Below the pieces are notes generated by a model that was given only the letters and a program-made list of their open reading frames with translations, did not search any database and was not told the origin of the DNA. 64,000 nt of DNA from G965267425 sp965267425 (GTDB lineage: Bacteria > Bacteroidota > Bacteroidia > Flavobacteriales_E > Vicingaceae): the NCBI GenBank assembly GCA_965267425.1, contig OZ253959.1, forward strand, positions 1,922,001 through 1,986,000. The letters run 5' to 3'. The position numbers and the translations under genes were made by a program. Below, piece by piece: positions 34,697 through 44,026 of this stretch. Each line of letters opens with the position of its first letter. Position 1 is the first letter of the stretch.

Positions 34697-37513
34697 TTAT
34701 TTCTTCACCACAATTTGATACGAATCCATGAATTGATCATTTCTTATGTTAAGTACGTATGTTCCCGATTGAACAGCATTGTTCAATTGTAAGACCTTTG
34801 AATTTGCACATTGCAGAGACCATTCCTGCACTACTTTACCGTCAAAAGCAACTAACTGAAGTTTTGAATTACCCTCACAGTGTTCATTAAAAATGACGTT
34901 GATCTGGCCATCTGTGATGGTTGGAAAAACAATTATTTCTTTCGAATTATGATTCTTGGAATTATTGAAGGCAACAGGTCCAATGAATTCAAATTGCCCG
35001 TTTTGGTCATACTGAATCAAAGAATAGTATGAAATTCCAGTTAACGGTGATTGGTCAATGAATCGATATTGATTTCGGTAGGAACACGTTCCACAACCAT
35101 TTAACGACCCAATTTCCTGCCAGTTTATCCCATTTGAAGAACGACGAATGCTGAAATAGTCTGTATTAATTTCGCTGAATGTACTCCAATACAGATGTGC
35201 TCGGCCAAAACGATCCATGACGGTAAACTCTTCTAATTCGATAGGTAATGTAACTGGATCAACAAAATAGTTTATAGTATCTCGGATTAACATGAGTCCC
35301 GGCATTTCAGTATTGGTGATTTCAGCATAATATTTTCCTTCACGATTTAGTAATACGGTATCTATGATAAATATAGAATCTGTTGCTCCAGCTATAGGTG
35401 AACCATCTTTAAACCATTGATATTTATTTTTAGATGATAAAGGTGATTCCGAAATATGCAGTGTATCCGTTCTCCATTTATTCCCGTATTGAACAGTATT
35501 ACCCTTATACAGAGTGTCTTGCGCTATGTAGCTGAATTGGAAGGCGGATATATCATCCATCATTTCAAATTGCAATCGATTGGCGGAGACATTCAAGATA
35601 TTCAGGGAAATTTTAGTCAGTGATTCTGGCAACTCGCTAATCTGGTTCTGATGAAGAATGAGGTTTCTTAGTGCACTCATTTTTTGTAAACTATCTGGAA
35701 ACTGACCAGTAAATTGATTGAAACTTAAATTCAACTCCTTCAGTGAAACCAAATCACTTATACTGTTTGGAATGATTCCTGAAAGTTCATTATGTGAAGC
35801 GATAAAATATTGCAAAAATGATAACTGACCGATACTTGATGGCAGACTTCCAGATAGTGAATTATCCTGAAGGTATAGTCTGCTGAGGTTAGTTAAATTT
35901 CCAATATTTGAGGGAATTGAACCTGACAAATTATTACTGTTCAATTGCAATATTTCCAGGCTTGTGGCATTCATTAATTCATTTGGAATGTTGCCAGAAA
36001 GTTGGTTATCAGATAAATTCAATACATCCAATTGATTTAGATTTCCCAACTCCTTTGGGATGCTGCCGGTTAAATCGTTTTCCGCAATAAAGCATTGTTC
36101 CAATGCAGACATTTGTCCCAACTCTTTAGGTACGTTTCCATAGAAATTATTTCTGCCCAGCCACAGTTGTTCAAGTTTCTTCAATTTACCAAGACTACTT
36201 GGTAATGTATCACCCAAATAGTTGGCTCCTAAATAGAGGAAACGCAATTCATCAAGGTTACTTATTTCCGGTATGAGAATTCCTTTTAATCCATTATCTC
36301 TCAGGTTTATTTCAATCACCCTGCCATTTGCATCAGTCTTGATTCCAAACCATTTATCCAATGGTTGGTTAGTTCCCCAATTCGTATAATCTTTCCAGGT
36401 ATACCCGGTATTTCCAGTATCATTTGTGGCTTCGAATAATTTCATCAGTGTGCAACGGTCGTCACATTCGTTGACAAAAATGGTATCGCCCATAATGGTC
36501 ATTCCTGAGAATCGGGAATTTTTGACCTCCACTTGATAATATCCTGTGTCTGTTGATGAATAGGATGGAATAAGGTATGTGGAAGATGTTGCTCCTGATA
36601 TTGGCATATTGTTTTTATACCATTGGTATTGGTTATTTGGATCGCTTGCAGAAGTAGTTAGGATTAACGGATCACCTTGTCTACCAACTATTGTATAACT
36701 AGAGTCATACATGCTGTTTTGAGGTTGAATAGAAAATCCCATACTACTGATGAATTTGAGATCTTCAAAGAGGAACAGATTTTGTCTTATATACTTTGTT
36801 CCAGATATTGACGCAATTTTTGCGGGTACTGTGCCCGATAATTGATTGTCATGCATTCGAAGACGAGTAAGACTCAATAAATTGCCCAACTCAGCCGGTA
36901 TCGATCCTGTCAATTCATTTGAATAAAGCATTAACTGTCTTAAGGAAGTGAGCGTCCCCAATTGTTTTGGAATAGATCCTGTGAGGGAATTTTCATGCAA
37001 CATTAAATCAATCAAGTTGGTCAAATTCGCCAATTCCACGGGTATTGACCCTGTTAACTCATTGGTGTAGAGATATAAATATTGTAGATTTGTTAATAGT
37101 CCAATTTCCTTAGGAATACTACCCGTCAGTTGATTTCCATTTAATCCAATTCGAACAAGATTAGATAATTGCCCCAGTTCTCTAGGAATATTTCCACTGA
37201 TTTTATGATTGTTGTCAAAATTTAACATTACCAATTTGTCAAGATCTTTAATTTCAGGAGGAATAACCCCTTGAAGATCATTAGAATACAGTAATATTTC
37301 TGTTACTCGTCCATTTGCGTCCGTATTGATTCCATACCATTCGTCCAGTGGTTTTGTGCTATTCCAATCCCGCTTGTTCTTCCATTGAGGTCCATTAAGT
37401 GATGTATATATTTTTTGCAATGCCGCTTTATCGCCTGCCACGCTTCCGGCATAGGCAATTTGATAGCATGTAATTGAAATAATACAAACTAAATATTGTA
37501 GATTTTTTTTCAT
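34697..37513 (-). CDS. Secreted leucine-rich-repeat/Ig-like protein with T9SS-type tail
   Basis: 938 residues from the ATG at 37513, where a signal peptide begins ('KKNLQYLVCIISITCYQIAYA'). A frame from 37564 adds 17 unlikely residues. The protein is built twice. Each half has an N-terminal cap ('DKAALQKIYTSLNGPQWKNK' or the diverged 'TLMKLFEATNDTG'), then plant-like LRRs of the form LxxLxxLxLxxNxLxGxIPxxLG, then an Ig-like domain containing 'YQWYKN' or 'YQWFKD'. A fibronectin-like stretch and a C-terminal sorting domain ending 'YQIVVKK' follow. It is probably a cell-surface adhesin. Binding partner unknown. Confidence 0.88.
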   Translation of the reverse strand: MKKNLQYLVCIISITCYQIAYAGSVAGDKAALQKIYTSLNGPQWKNKRDWNSTKPLDEWYGINTDANGRVTEILLYSNDLQGVIPPEIKDLDKLVMLNFDNNHKISGNIPRELGQLSNLVRIGLNGNQLTGSIPKEIGLLTNLQYLYLYTNELTGSIPVELANLTNLIDLMLHENSLTGSIPKQLGTLTSLRQLMLYSNELTGSIPAELGNLLSLTRLRMHDNQLSGTVPAKIASISGTKYIRQNLFLFEDLKFISSMGFSIQPQNSMYDSSYTIVGRQGDPLILTTSASDPNNQYQWYKNNMPISGATSSTYLIPSYSSTDTGYYQVEVKNSRFSGMTIMGDTIFVNECDDRCTLMKLFEATNDTGNTGYTWKDYTNWGTNQPLDKWFGIKTDANGRVIEINLRDNGLKGILIPEISNLDELRFLYLGANYLGDTLPSSLGKLKKLEQLWLGRNNFYGNVPKELGQMSALEQCFIAENDLTGSIPKELGNLNQLDVLNLSDNQLSGNIPNELMNATSLEILQLNSNNLSGSIPSNIGNLTNLSRLYLQDNSLSGSLPSSIGQLSFLQYFIASHNELSGIIPNSISDLVSLKELNLSFNQFTGQFPDSLQKMSALRNLILHQNQISELPESLTKISLNILNVSANRLQFEMMDDISAFQFSYIAQDTLYKGNTVQYGNKWRTDTLHISESPLSSKNKYQWFKDGSPIAGATDSIFIIDTVLLNREGKYYAEITNTEMPGLMLIRDTINYFVDPVTLPIELEEFTVMDRFGRAHLYWSTFSEINTDYFSIRRSSNGINWQEIGSLNGCGTCSYRNQYRFIDQSPLTGISYYSLIQYDQNGQFEFIGPVAFNNSKNHNSKEIIVFPTITDGQINVIFNEHCEGNSKLQLVAFDGKVVQEWSLQCANSKVLQLNNAVQSGTYVLNIRNDQFMDSYQIVVKK

Positions 37514-37561
37514 TTGAATTTGAATTTTGTAATTGCAAATCCAAAGAAATGTTGAGCACGA

Positions 37562-37569
37562 CAAAATTA
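37562..37569 (-). promoter_or_regulatory. Candidate -7 element for the LRR gene
   Basis: Reads TAATTTTG on the minus strand, an exact TAnnTTTG match 48 bases upstream of the ATG at 37513. No TTG is present at the expected -33 distance. The rest of 37570-37780 holds no gene I can support. Confidence 0.4.
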
Positions 37570-37780
37570 TTTGAGGTTACTCCGTATATTTTTGATTAAG
37601 GGAAATTGTGGTTTTTTAGAATAAGTTGGCACTTCCAATTTTGATCTGACTCAAAATCAAGAGATTGATTTTAAATGACCATAAAATTATAAACCAATTG
37701 GAACCATTTGTAGACATCCAAAAAACTCCAAATTCATGTTAATAGAATAAACATTGAAGTTGTTTGAATGATTTTTCAAA

Positions 37781-38938
37781 TCATTTTGAATAAATGGCTT
37801 GAACCCGTTCACGCAAGTTATATTCTGAAACCATAGCCTCGCCGTATGCGCCCGTTAACTGTATGTCAATGAAATCTCCTCGTTCAGAATCCGGCATCAA
37901 AATTTGTTTTCCAAAACAGTCGGAAGATTCACATACCGGTCCAACCACATCATACTTGTTGTTTACTTGCGCGTTCGTTTTCGACAAATTGACAATAGGA
38001 TGAACAGATTGATACAAAGCCGGGCGTATCAACTCAGTCATACCAGCATCCACAATGGCAAAATTTGTATTGATTCCATTTTTAACAAACAGAACTCTTG
38101 TGATCAAGTGACCGCAATAAGCTACCAATGAACGACCCAATTCAAAATGAACCTGCTGAGAGGGTCTTGGTTGCAAATGTTTGTGAAAAATAGAAAAATA
38201 CGATTCATAATCTGGACGTATTTGAACTTCATCTGGTTTGTAATCAATTCCCAGACCCCCACCTAAATTCAAGTGTTCCACTATAATGCCTCTTTCAATG
38301 AACCAATGTTGAATTTCATTTACACGTAAACACAATCCTTTAAAGGCATTCAAATCTGTAATTTGAGAACCAATGTGAAAGTGCAAGCCCTTTAATTGAA
38401 CATTCTTTAGTTTGTTTAATTCGGACAGCACATCTTCTAATTCCCACCTATTGATGCCAAATTTATTTTCTTCAAGCCCAGTAGTGATGTATTTATGCGT
38501 GTTGGCATTCACATCTGGGTTGATTCTTAGAGCAATATTTGCCTTCTTACCCGCATTACCGGCTAGTGCATCAATCACTTGAAGCTCCTGAACAGACTCT
38601 ACGTTAAAACTGAAAATGTCATGCTTTAAACCAATGTTTATCTCTTCATCTGTTTTACCCACACCTGCAAAAGCAATGTCGTTTCCGTTGAAACCACATT
38701 CCAAAGCACGCAGTATTTCATTTCCACTCACGCAATCTGCTCCCAGACCTGCTTCTGAAATGACTTTTAAAATTGGCACATTGGCGTTGGCCTTAAGCGC
38801 ATAGTGCACATGAAAATTGTACGCCTTAGATACTTTGCTCAACTCACTTACGTTGGCACGTAAATCCTGCAATCGATAATAATAAAACGGCGTTTTAACC
38901 GAATCAAATTGTTTTATTTCTTCTTGAGTCAAATGCAT
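37781..38938 (-). CDS. lysA: Diaminopimelate decarboxylase
   Basis: 385 residues from the ATG at 38938, two bases after the lysC stop. Removes CO2 from meso-diaminopimelate to give L-lysine, using PLP. The Schiff-base Lys is in 'HVHYALKANANV', 'HIGSQI' and 'NLGGGLGIDY' line the cofactor phosphate, and 'GPVCESSDCFG' carries the substrate-binding Cys-Glu. The usual EPGR is ELGR here, a variant I recall in other Flavobacteriales. The pairing with lysC forms a two-gene lysine operon. dapA and dapB are not in the window. Confidence 0.95.
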   Translation of the reverse strand: MHLTQEEIKQFDSVKTPFYYYRLQDLRANVSELSKVSKAYNFHVHYALKANANVPILKVISEAGLGADCVSGNEILRALECGFNGNDIAFAGVGKTDEEINIGLKHDIFSFNVESVQELQVIDALAGNAGKKANIALRINPDVNANTHKYITTGLEENKFGINRWELEDVLSELNKLKNVQLKGLHFHIGSQITDLNAFKGLCLRVNEIQHWFIERGIIVEHLNLGGGLGIDYKPDEVQIRPDYESYFSIFHKHLQPRPSQQVHFELGRSLVAYCGHLITRVLFVKNGINTNFAIVDAGMTELIRPALYQSVHPIVNLSKTNAQVNNKYDVVGPVCESSDCFGKQILMPDSERGDFIDIQLTGAYGEAMVSEYNLRERVQAIYSK

Positions 38939-38940
38939 GG

Positions 38941-40257
38941 TCAAAACAATTTCTCATGTAATATTTTCAATGCTTGCTCTTTATAAGAAGAATCAATCAA
39001 AATTGAAATGTTGTACTTACTACCACCAAACGAAATCATTCGAATAGGAATTTCTTTCAGTGCTTCAAAAATTTGGATGGCATATCCTTTACTTTCAGAA
39101 ATAAAATCTCCTACAATACATATAATGGTATGAGCATGCTCAACTGTAACAGACCCAAATTTCTCTAAATCACCAACGATATCTTCAATGTGTTCGTTAT
39201 TGTCAATGGTAACAGATACCGCTACTTCTGATGTGGTAATTACATCAATGGACGTCTTATAGGTTTCAAATATTTCAAAGACCTTACGAAGGAATCCAAA
39301 TGCTAAGAGCATCCTACCGGATTTGATTTTAATTACTGTGATATTGTCTTTTGCGGCAATCGCTTTAATACCTTCTCCCGAGGAATCATTACTTAACAGT
39401 GTTCCTTCAGCTGTTGGTTGCATGGTATTTTTAAGTCGTACAGGAATATTCCACTTTTTTGCAGGTTGAACACTTGCGGGGTGTAAAATTTTTGCACCGA
39501 AATATGCAAGCTCAGCGGCCTCTTCAAATGACAAATGAGAAATGGCCTTGGTATTCTCCACATACCTTGGATCATTGTTGTGAAACCCGTCAATATCCGT
39601 CCAAATTTGAATCTCTTCCGCTTTTAAAACTGATCCAATAATTGAGGCAGTATAATCACTTCCTCCTCTTTTCAAATTGTCAATTTCACCAAATACGTTT
39701 CTGCAAATAAATCCTTGGGTAATGAATAATTTTTTGTGCTCACTTTGTTCAAGCTCCCGATTAAGGTTTTCCTGGATGTAGTAATAATCTGGTTCAGCAT
39801 CTTTATCAATGCGCATGAAATTCAATGCTGGCAACAACGTGGCCGGTATATTTATTTCTTGCAAATAATAATGCAGCAATGCTGTAGAAAGGAGTTCTCC
39901 TATGGCCAATATGGCCCGTTCTTCATAAATGGTAAATAGATCTTGCGTATAGGCCTTCAACCTGGAAAAATGCAAAGAAATCATTTCACCCACTTGCTCG
40001 TTCAAATCGGATTGAGAAATTAATTCTTCTTTGACCTTGCCATAAGTAGATTCCAATTGATTGATAGCTTCAATGGCCTGCTTGTGTTCTTTTTTGTACA
40101 AATGATTGGCAATATTTACCAATTCATTCGTAGTTCCAGACATGGCTGATAAAACCACAATGGTTTCTTTCTCCGACTTAATCAGTTCGGCCACTTCTTT
40201 AATACGTTCGGCACTACCTACAGACGTGCCTCCAAATTTCATGACTTTCATAAGCAT
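38941..40257 (-). CDS. lysC: Aspartate kinase, monofunctional
   Basis: 438 residues. ATGs at 40257 and 40251 are both possible starts. Phosphorylates aspartate, the first step towards lysine, threonine, methionine and diaminopimelate. It has 'VMKFGGTSVGSAERI' at the N-terminus and 'GGSDYTASIIGSVLKAEEIQIWTDIDG' in the kinase core. Two C-terminal ACT domains (about 300-438, e.g. 'SIDVITTSEVAVSVTID') should bind an amino-acid end product, probably lysine given the operon with lysA. There is no homoserine dehydrogenase domain. Confidence 0.95.
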   Translation of the reverse strand: MLMKVMKFGGTSVGSAERIKEVAELIKSEKETIVVLSAMSGTTNELVNIANHLYKKEHKQAIEAINQLESTYGKVKEELISQSDLNEQVGEMISLHFSRLKAYTQDLFTIYEERAILAIGELLSTALLHYYLQEINIPATLLPALNFMRIDKDAEPDYYYIQENLNRELEQSEHKKLFITQGFICRNVFGEIDNLKRGGSDYTASIIGSVLKAEEIQIWTDIDGFHNNDPRYVENTKAISHLSFEEAAELAYFGAKILHPASVQPAKKWNIPVRLKNTMQPTAEGTLLSNDSSGEGIKAIAAKDNITVIKIKSGRMLLAFGFLRKVFEIFETYKTSIDVITTSEVAVSVTIDNNEHIEDIVGDLEKFGSVTVEHAHTIICIVGDFISESKGYAIQIFEALKEIPIRMISFGGSKYNISILIDSSYKEQALKILHEKLF

Positions 40258-40331
40258 CCATTTTTCATAAAAATTGGAACAAATTGCTCCCTTTTTAGTT
40301 TTACTAAATCCAGGACCAATTAAAGGGTCGG

Positions 40332-40339
40332 CAAAGATA
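40332..40339 (-). promoter_or_regulatory. Candidate -7 element for lysC-lysA
   Basis: Reads TATCTTTG on the minus strand, an exact TAnnTTTG match 74 bases before the ATG at 40257. No TTG is seen at -33. It lies in the 201-base divergent gap between lysC and gldF, which holds no other gene. Confidence 0.4.
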
Positions 40340-40432
40340 AGGGATCAGCGGCAAATCCCACCGTTGGTGACACATTTATTTCCTTTTATCAATTCTTTTT
40401 AAACAATCAATCAAGTGGGAAAAAAATGTTAC

Positions 40433-40440
40433 TATTTTTG
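40433..40440 (+). promoter_or_regulatory. Candidate -7 element for the gldFG operon
   Basis: TATTTTTG, an exact TAnnTTTG match 18 bases before the gldF ATG at 40459. No -33 TTG is seen. Its presence also argues against the earlier in-frame ATG at 40426, which lies upstream of it. Confidence 0.45.
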
Positions 40441-40458
40441 ACCTCCAATCATCCATTT

Positions 40459-41190
40459 ATGATCACCCTTTTTAGAAAAGAGCTGATTAGCTTTTTAGGT
40501 TCCATAATCGGTTACATGGTATTTTGTGTATTCCTTGCTACAATGGGACTATTTCTATGGATTTTCCCAAATGAAATGAATGTGTTTGAAAGCGGTTATG
40601 CTTCTTTACAATCATTGTTTTTCCTGGCTCCTTGGATATTAATGTTCTTAATCCCTGCCGTCACGATGAGAAGTTTTGCCGATGAAAAAAAATTGGGAAC
40701 CATTGAATTGTTGCTCACCAAACCGTTGTCCGATGCACAGATTGTATTATCAAAATTTTTAGCTTCTCTTTCATTGGTAGTGATTGCTATCCTGCCAACC
40801 GTTGTATATTATTATTCTGTGTATCAATTGGGAAACCCTATTGGTAATATCGACAGTGGAGCATTCTGGGGATCGTTTGTCGGTTTGATATTCTTGAGTA
40901 GTGCGTATTGTGCCATTGGCATATTTGCTTCTTCCATTTCAGAGAATCAAATTGTCTCATTTATTCTAGCCTTGTTCCTGTGCTTTTTCTGGTACATCGG
41001 ATTCAGCTCCATAAGTTCGCTCAATTGGCTTGGCCCTATCGACCACTTGCTCATCAATCTTGGAATGGAAGAACATTTTACTTCTTTGGGTAGAGGGGTC
41101 ATTGATAGCAGAGATGTTTTGTATTTCTTAAGCGTGGCCACCCTGTTTTTAATCTTTTCAACCACCAAATTAGGGAGTAGAAGATGGTAA
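40459..41190 (+). CDS. gldF: Gliding-motility ABC transporter permease GldF
   Basis: 243 residues with six membrane helices. It has 'LFRKELISFLGSIIGYMVF' at the start, 'MRSFADEKKLGTIELLLTKPLSD' between helices (a typical ABC-2 permease coupling segment) and 'FFLAPWILMFLIPAVTM'. Together with GldG and the ATPase GldA it forms an ABC transporter needed for gliding in some Flavobacterium species. gldA is not in the window. It overlaps gldG by 7 bases. The gene is also found in non-gliding Bacteroidota, so it does not prove motility. Confidence 0.92.
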   Translation: MITLFRKELISFLGSIIGYMVFCVFLATMGLFLWIFPNEMNVFESGYASLQSLFFLAPWILMFLIPAVTMRSFADEKKLGTIELLLTKPLSDAQIVLSKFLASLSLVVIAILPTVVYYYSVYQLGNPIGNIDSGAFWGSFVGLIFLSSAYCAIGIFASSISENQIVSFILALFLCFFWYIGFSSISSLNWLGPIDHLLINLGMEEHFTSLGRGVIDSRDVLYFLSVATLFLIFSTTKLGSRRW

Positions 41191-42941
41191 AAAAGGGGTT
41201 CACAAAAAAATCACCCAAGGGACAGGATATCATTTCTCTCTTCATAGGAATATTGATATTACTGCTTTTGAATTACGTGTCTTCCCGTTTCTATTTCAGA
41301 CTGGATTTAACTTCAGAAAAGCGATATACCTTATCTAATTCAACAAAATCTCTGATAGAAAACCTGGATGATATTGTCTTCTTCAAAGTATATCTGGAAG
41401 GAGATTTTCCAGCTGGTTTCAAAAGACTCAAAAACGAAACCAGGGAGATGTTGCAAGAATTCATGGCGTATAGCAATGGCAACAACATTGCTTTTGAATT
41501 CATCAATCCTTCTGAAAGTCCTGATGAGCAAGTTCGAAACGCCATATATAAAGAACTCTATCAACAAGGATTGAGACCGACAGATCTTGAAATCAAGGAT
41601 GAAGATGGTATATCTAAAAAATTGGTTTGGCCAGGAGCAATTGTTACTTACCAAGGCAAGGAAATTCCGGTAGATTTATTGCAAAGTCAGATGGGACTTA
41701 ACTCTGAAGATTTATTGAACAGTTCCATTGAAAACCTTGAATATGCGCTGTCCAATGCAATCCGAAAATTGAGTATTGATAAAAAAGAGAAAATTGCATT
41801 TATCGAAGGCCATGGAGAATTGGATGAACAGCAAACAGCAGATATTGCATTGGCTCTGAGCGAATACTATGCAGTTGATCGAGTAGCCCTTGACGGTAAA
41901 ATCAATGCACTTACTTCAAGAAATGAAGTGGCGGAAGATTCGGGATTGCTCGATATTCGAAACAACTATAAAGCCATCATTGTTGCAAAACCTCAAAGTG
42001 CATTTACAGAAAAAGATAAATTTCTGATTGATCAGTTTGTCATGTATGGTGGTTCAGTGCTATGGTTAGTAGACCCCATTTTGGCAGACATGGACAGTCT
42101 GACCAAAAAAGATTTGACCATGGGCATTTCTTCCAACTTGAATTTGGAGGACATGTTTTTTGAATATGGTGTTCGATTGAATCCGAATCTCATTCAAGAT
42201 ATTCAATCCGCCCCTATTCCTTTGCCTGTGGGAATGGTTGGAAATCAACCGCGATATGAACTTTTTCCCTGGTTCTTTTTTCCGGTTATGACATCCAAAA
42301 CAAATCACCCCATTGTAAACAATCTGAATGCAGTAAAAGGAGAGTTTGTAAGCACCATAGATTTTGTGGGTCAAAATGATTTGACACAAACAGTTTTGTT
42401 AAGCAGTTCTGAGTATACCAAGATTGTTAATGCACCTGTTCGAATCAGTCTTGGAATCACACGAATTGAGCCAAAGCAGGAGCAGTTTAACAAAAAACAT
42501 AGTCCAGTAGCTGTTTTGCTAGAGGGGCCTTTACGCTCTCTTTTTGATGGTCGATTAACTACACAGTTTCAAGACAGCAAACAAATACAGTTTAAGAATG
42601 AAAGCCCTGCTTCTAAAATGATATTTGTGGCAGATGGCGATATCATTAAAAATCACGTTCGGGGGGATGGTAGAATTCTTCCTTTGGGCGTAGATAAATA
42701 TACAGGTGAACAATATGGAAATCGAGATTTCATCTTGAATGCTGTGAATTATCTATGTGATGATAGCGGTATGATGGATGTGCGCTCAAGAACCCTTAAA
42801 ATTCGCCTGCTCGATACTACCAAAATAAATCAAACCAAATTATATTGGCAGATTCTCAACATGGCTCTACCCATAGGGCTTTTGCTGTTATTGGGAATCT
42901 TCATTTCCATTTGGCGCAAACGAAAATATACCAAAGAATGA
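41184..42941 (+). CDS. gldG: Gliding-associated ABC transporter substrate-binding subunit GldG
   Basis: 585 residues. It has an N-terminal membrane helix (about 17-35), a large periplasmic region with 'RYTLSNSTKSLIENLDDIVFF' and 'VLWLVDPILADMDSL', and a C-terminal helix ('MALPIGLLLLLGIFISIWRKR') followed by basic residues. This matches the GldG/ABC-auxiliary family. It starts inside gldF and ends overlapping the DUF4340 gene by 4 bases (ATGA), so all three are coupled. What it transports is not known. Confidence 0.92.
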   Translation: MVKKGFTKKSPKGQDIISLFIGILILLLLNYVSSRFYFRLDLTSEKRYTLSNSTKSLIENLDDIVFFKVYLEGDFPAGFKRLKNETREMLQEFMAYSNGNNIAFEFINPSESPDEQVRNAIYKELYQQGLRPTDLEIKDEDGISKKLVWPGAIVTYQGKEIPVDLLQSQMGLNSEDLLNSSIENLEYALSNAIRKLSIDKKEKIAFIEGHGELDEQQTADIALALSEYYAVDRVALDGKINALTSRNEVAEDSGLLDIRNNYKAIIVAKPQSAFTEKDKFLIDQFVMYGGSVLWLVDPILADMDSLTKKDLTMGISSNLNLEDMFFEYGVRLNPNLIQDIQSAPIPLPVGMVGNQPRYELFPWFFFPVMTSKTNHPIVNNLNAVKGEFVSTIDFVGQNDLTQTVLLSSSEYTKIVNAPVRISLGITRIEPKQEQFNKKHSPVAVLLEGPLRSLFDGRLTTQFQDSKQIQFKNESPASKMIFVADGDIIKNHVRGDGRILPLGVDKYTGEQYGNRDFILNAVNYLCDDSGMMDVRSRTLKIRLLDTTKINQTKLYWQILNMALPIGLLLLLGIFISIWRKRKYTKE

Positions 42942-43966
42942 AAGGGTCTAAGGCCATAGTGTTGCTATTGTTGTTGCTTATAGGGGTGGCCATATTTGTA
43001 TTTACCAATGATGATGGTTCAACATTGAACAAAACAGAAAGTGAATTTGCCATAGAACAAATTGATGAAATACAGCGCATATTTATTGTTGATCCAGAAG
43101 GGCACACGGCTGATTTAAGAAAACATTCCGACAGTCTTTGGACCGTTAATGACAAATACAAAGCAAGGCAAGATGGAGTGGACTTAATATTGTCAACTGC
43201 CAATAAAATAGCGGTTAAAGATCACGTTCCTAAAAGTGCTGTGGACAATGTGATTCGAAAACTTGCTGCCTCTGCTATAAAAGTTGAATTTTATTCAACA
43301 GGTGATAAACCTGATAAAGTATATTACGTGGGGCATGCCACCCAAAATCACTTTGGGACATATATGCTTCTGGAAGCCAAAGGAGAAAAATCATCTGTTC
43401 CATATATCACTTATGTTCCTGGAAATCATGGGTTTCTTACAACCCGTTTTTTTGCTGATGAAGTAAAATGGCGTGACCGTCAACTGTTTGATTTAGGAGG
43501 AGACCTAATAACAGAATTCAGTATGCATTATGGTCAGGAACCTCATTCATCCTATCAGATATTAAAAAATGAAAGTTCATTTGTATTGAAAGATAATGCT
43601 GGAAATATTTCAAAAAAAGCCGATCCCCTAGTATTGTCAAATTTTATGAAAATTGTTCCCAAACTTCATTTTGAATTCTTCATCACCAACATGGATGAAC
43701 AAAGAAAAGATTCCATTCTTTCCAGTGCACCATTGCATATCATATCTGTTCAATCCGAAAACGGGAAATCCGTTTCACTCAAAACATTTCACAAACCTGT
43801 TCTGGATGGTAAAGTCAATATTGCTACGGGTGAACCGTTTGACTACAATGTAGATAGATTGTACGGTCTTCTCAATGATGAAATGGTCAGTATTCAATGG
43901 TTAATCATGGATCAATTGACATTGAAAGAAGAAGATTTTATGATTCCCGACTTTGTTAATAATTAA
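42938..43966 (+). CDS. DUF4340 protein, GldFG-associated
   Basis: 342 residues from the ATG at 42938. A frame open from 42845 lies within gldG. One N-terminal membrane helix (about 5-22) is followed by a periplasmic region with repeated beta-rich units ('DEIQRIFIVDPEGHTADLRK', 'DSLWTVNDKYKARQDGVDLIL', 'RTR/KWRDRQLFDL'-like strands). The DUF4340 family is commonly encoded next to GldG-type ABC auxiliary proteins and is thought to work with them. No enzymatic residues are apparent. Confidence 0.82.
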   Translation: MKGSKAIVLLLLLLIGVAIFVFTNDDGSTLNKTESEFAIEQIDEIQRIFIVDPEGHTADLRKHSDSLWTVNDKYKARQDGVDLILSTANKIAVKDHVPKSAVDNVIRKLAASAIKVEFYSTGDKPDKVYYVGHATQNHFGTYMLLEAKGEKSSVPYITYVPGNHGFLTTRFFADEVKWRDRQLFDLGGDLITEFSMHYGQEPHSSYQILKNESSFVLKDNAGNISKKADPLVLSNFMKIVPKLHFEFFITNMDEQRKDSILSSAPLHIISVQSENGKSVSLKTFHKPVLDGKVNIATGEPFDYNVDRLYGLLNDEMVSIQWLIMDQLTLKEEDFMIPDFVNN

Positions 43967-43983
43967 TTAGATGAGGTCGGACA

Positions 43984-44000
43984 ATTATTTTTCAAATAAT
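43984..44000 (+). terminator. AT-rich hairpin, possible terminator of gldFG-DUF4340
   Basis: A 7-base stem (43984-43990 with 43994-44000) and a 3-base loop, followed by 'ctattttt'. The stem has no G-C pairs, so stability is low. It overlaps the region of the dnaN -7 element, so it might instead be promoter structure. Confidence 0.3.
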
Positions 44001-44001
44001 C

Positions 44002-44009
44002 TATTTTTG
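44002..44009 (+). promoter_or_regulatory. Candidate -7 element for dnaN
   Basis: TATTTTTG, an exact TAnnTTTG match 17 bases before the dnaN ATG at 44027. No -33 TTG is found at the right distance. Confidence 0.45.
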
Positions 44010-44026
44010 TTGCAAAATCGGCATTG

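Noticed and set aside
37767..37785. 8-base hairpin at the lysA stop codon
   Set aside because: AT-rich stem with a 3-base loop and no T-run. Too weak to call a terminator.
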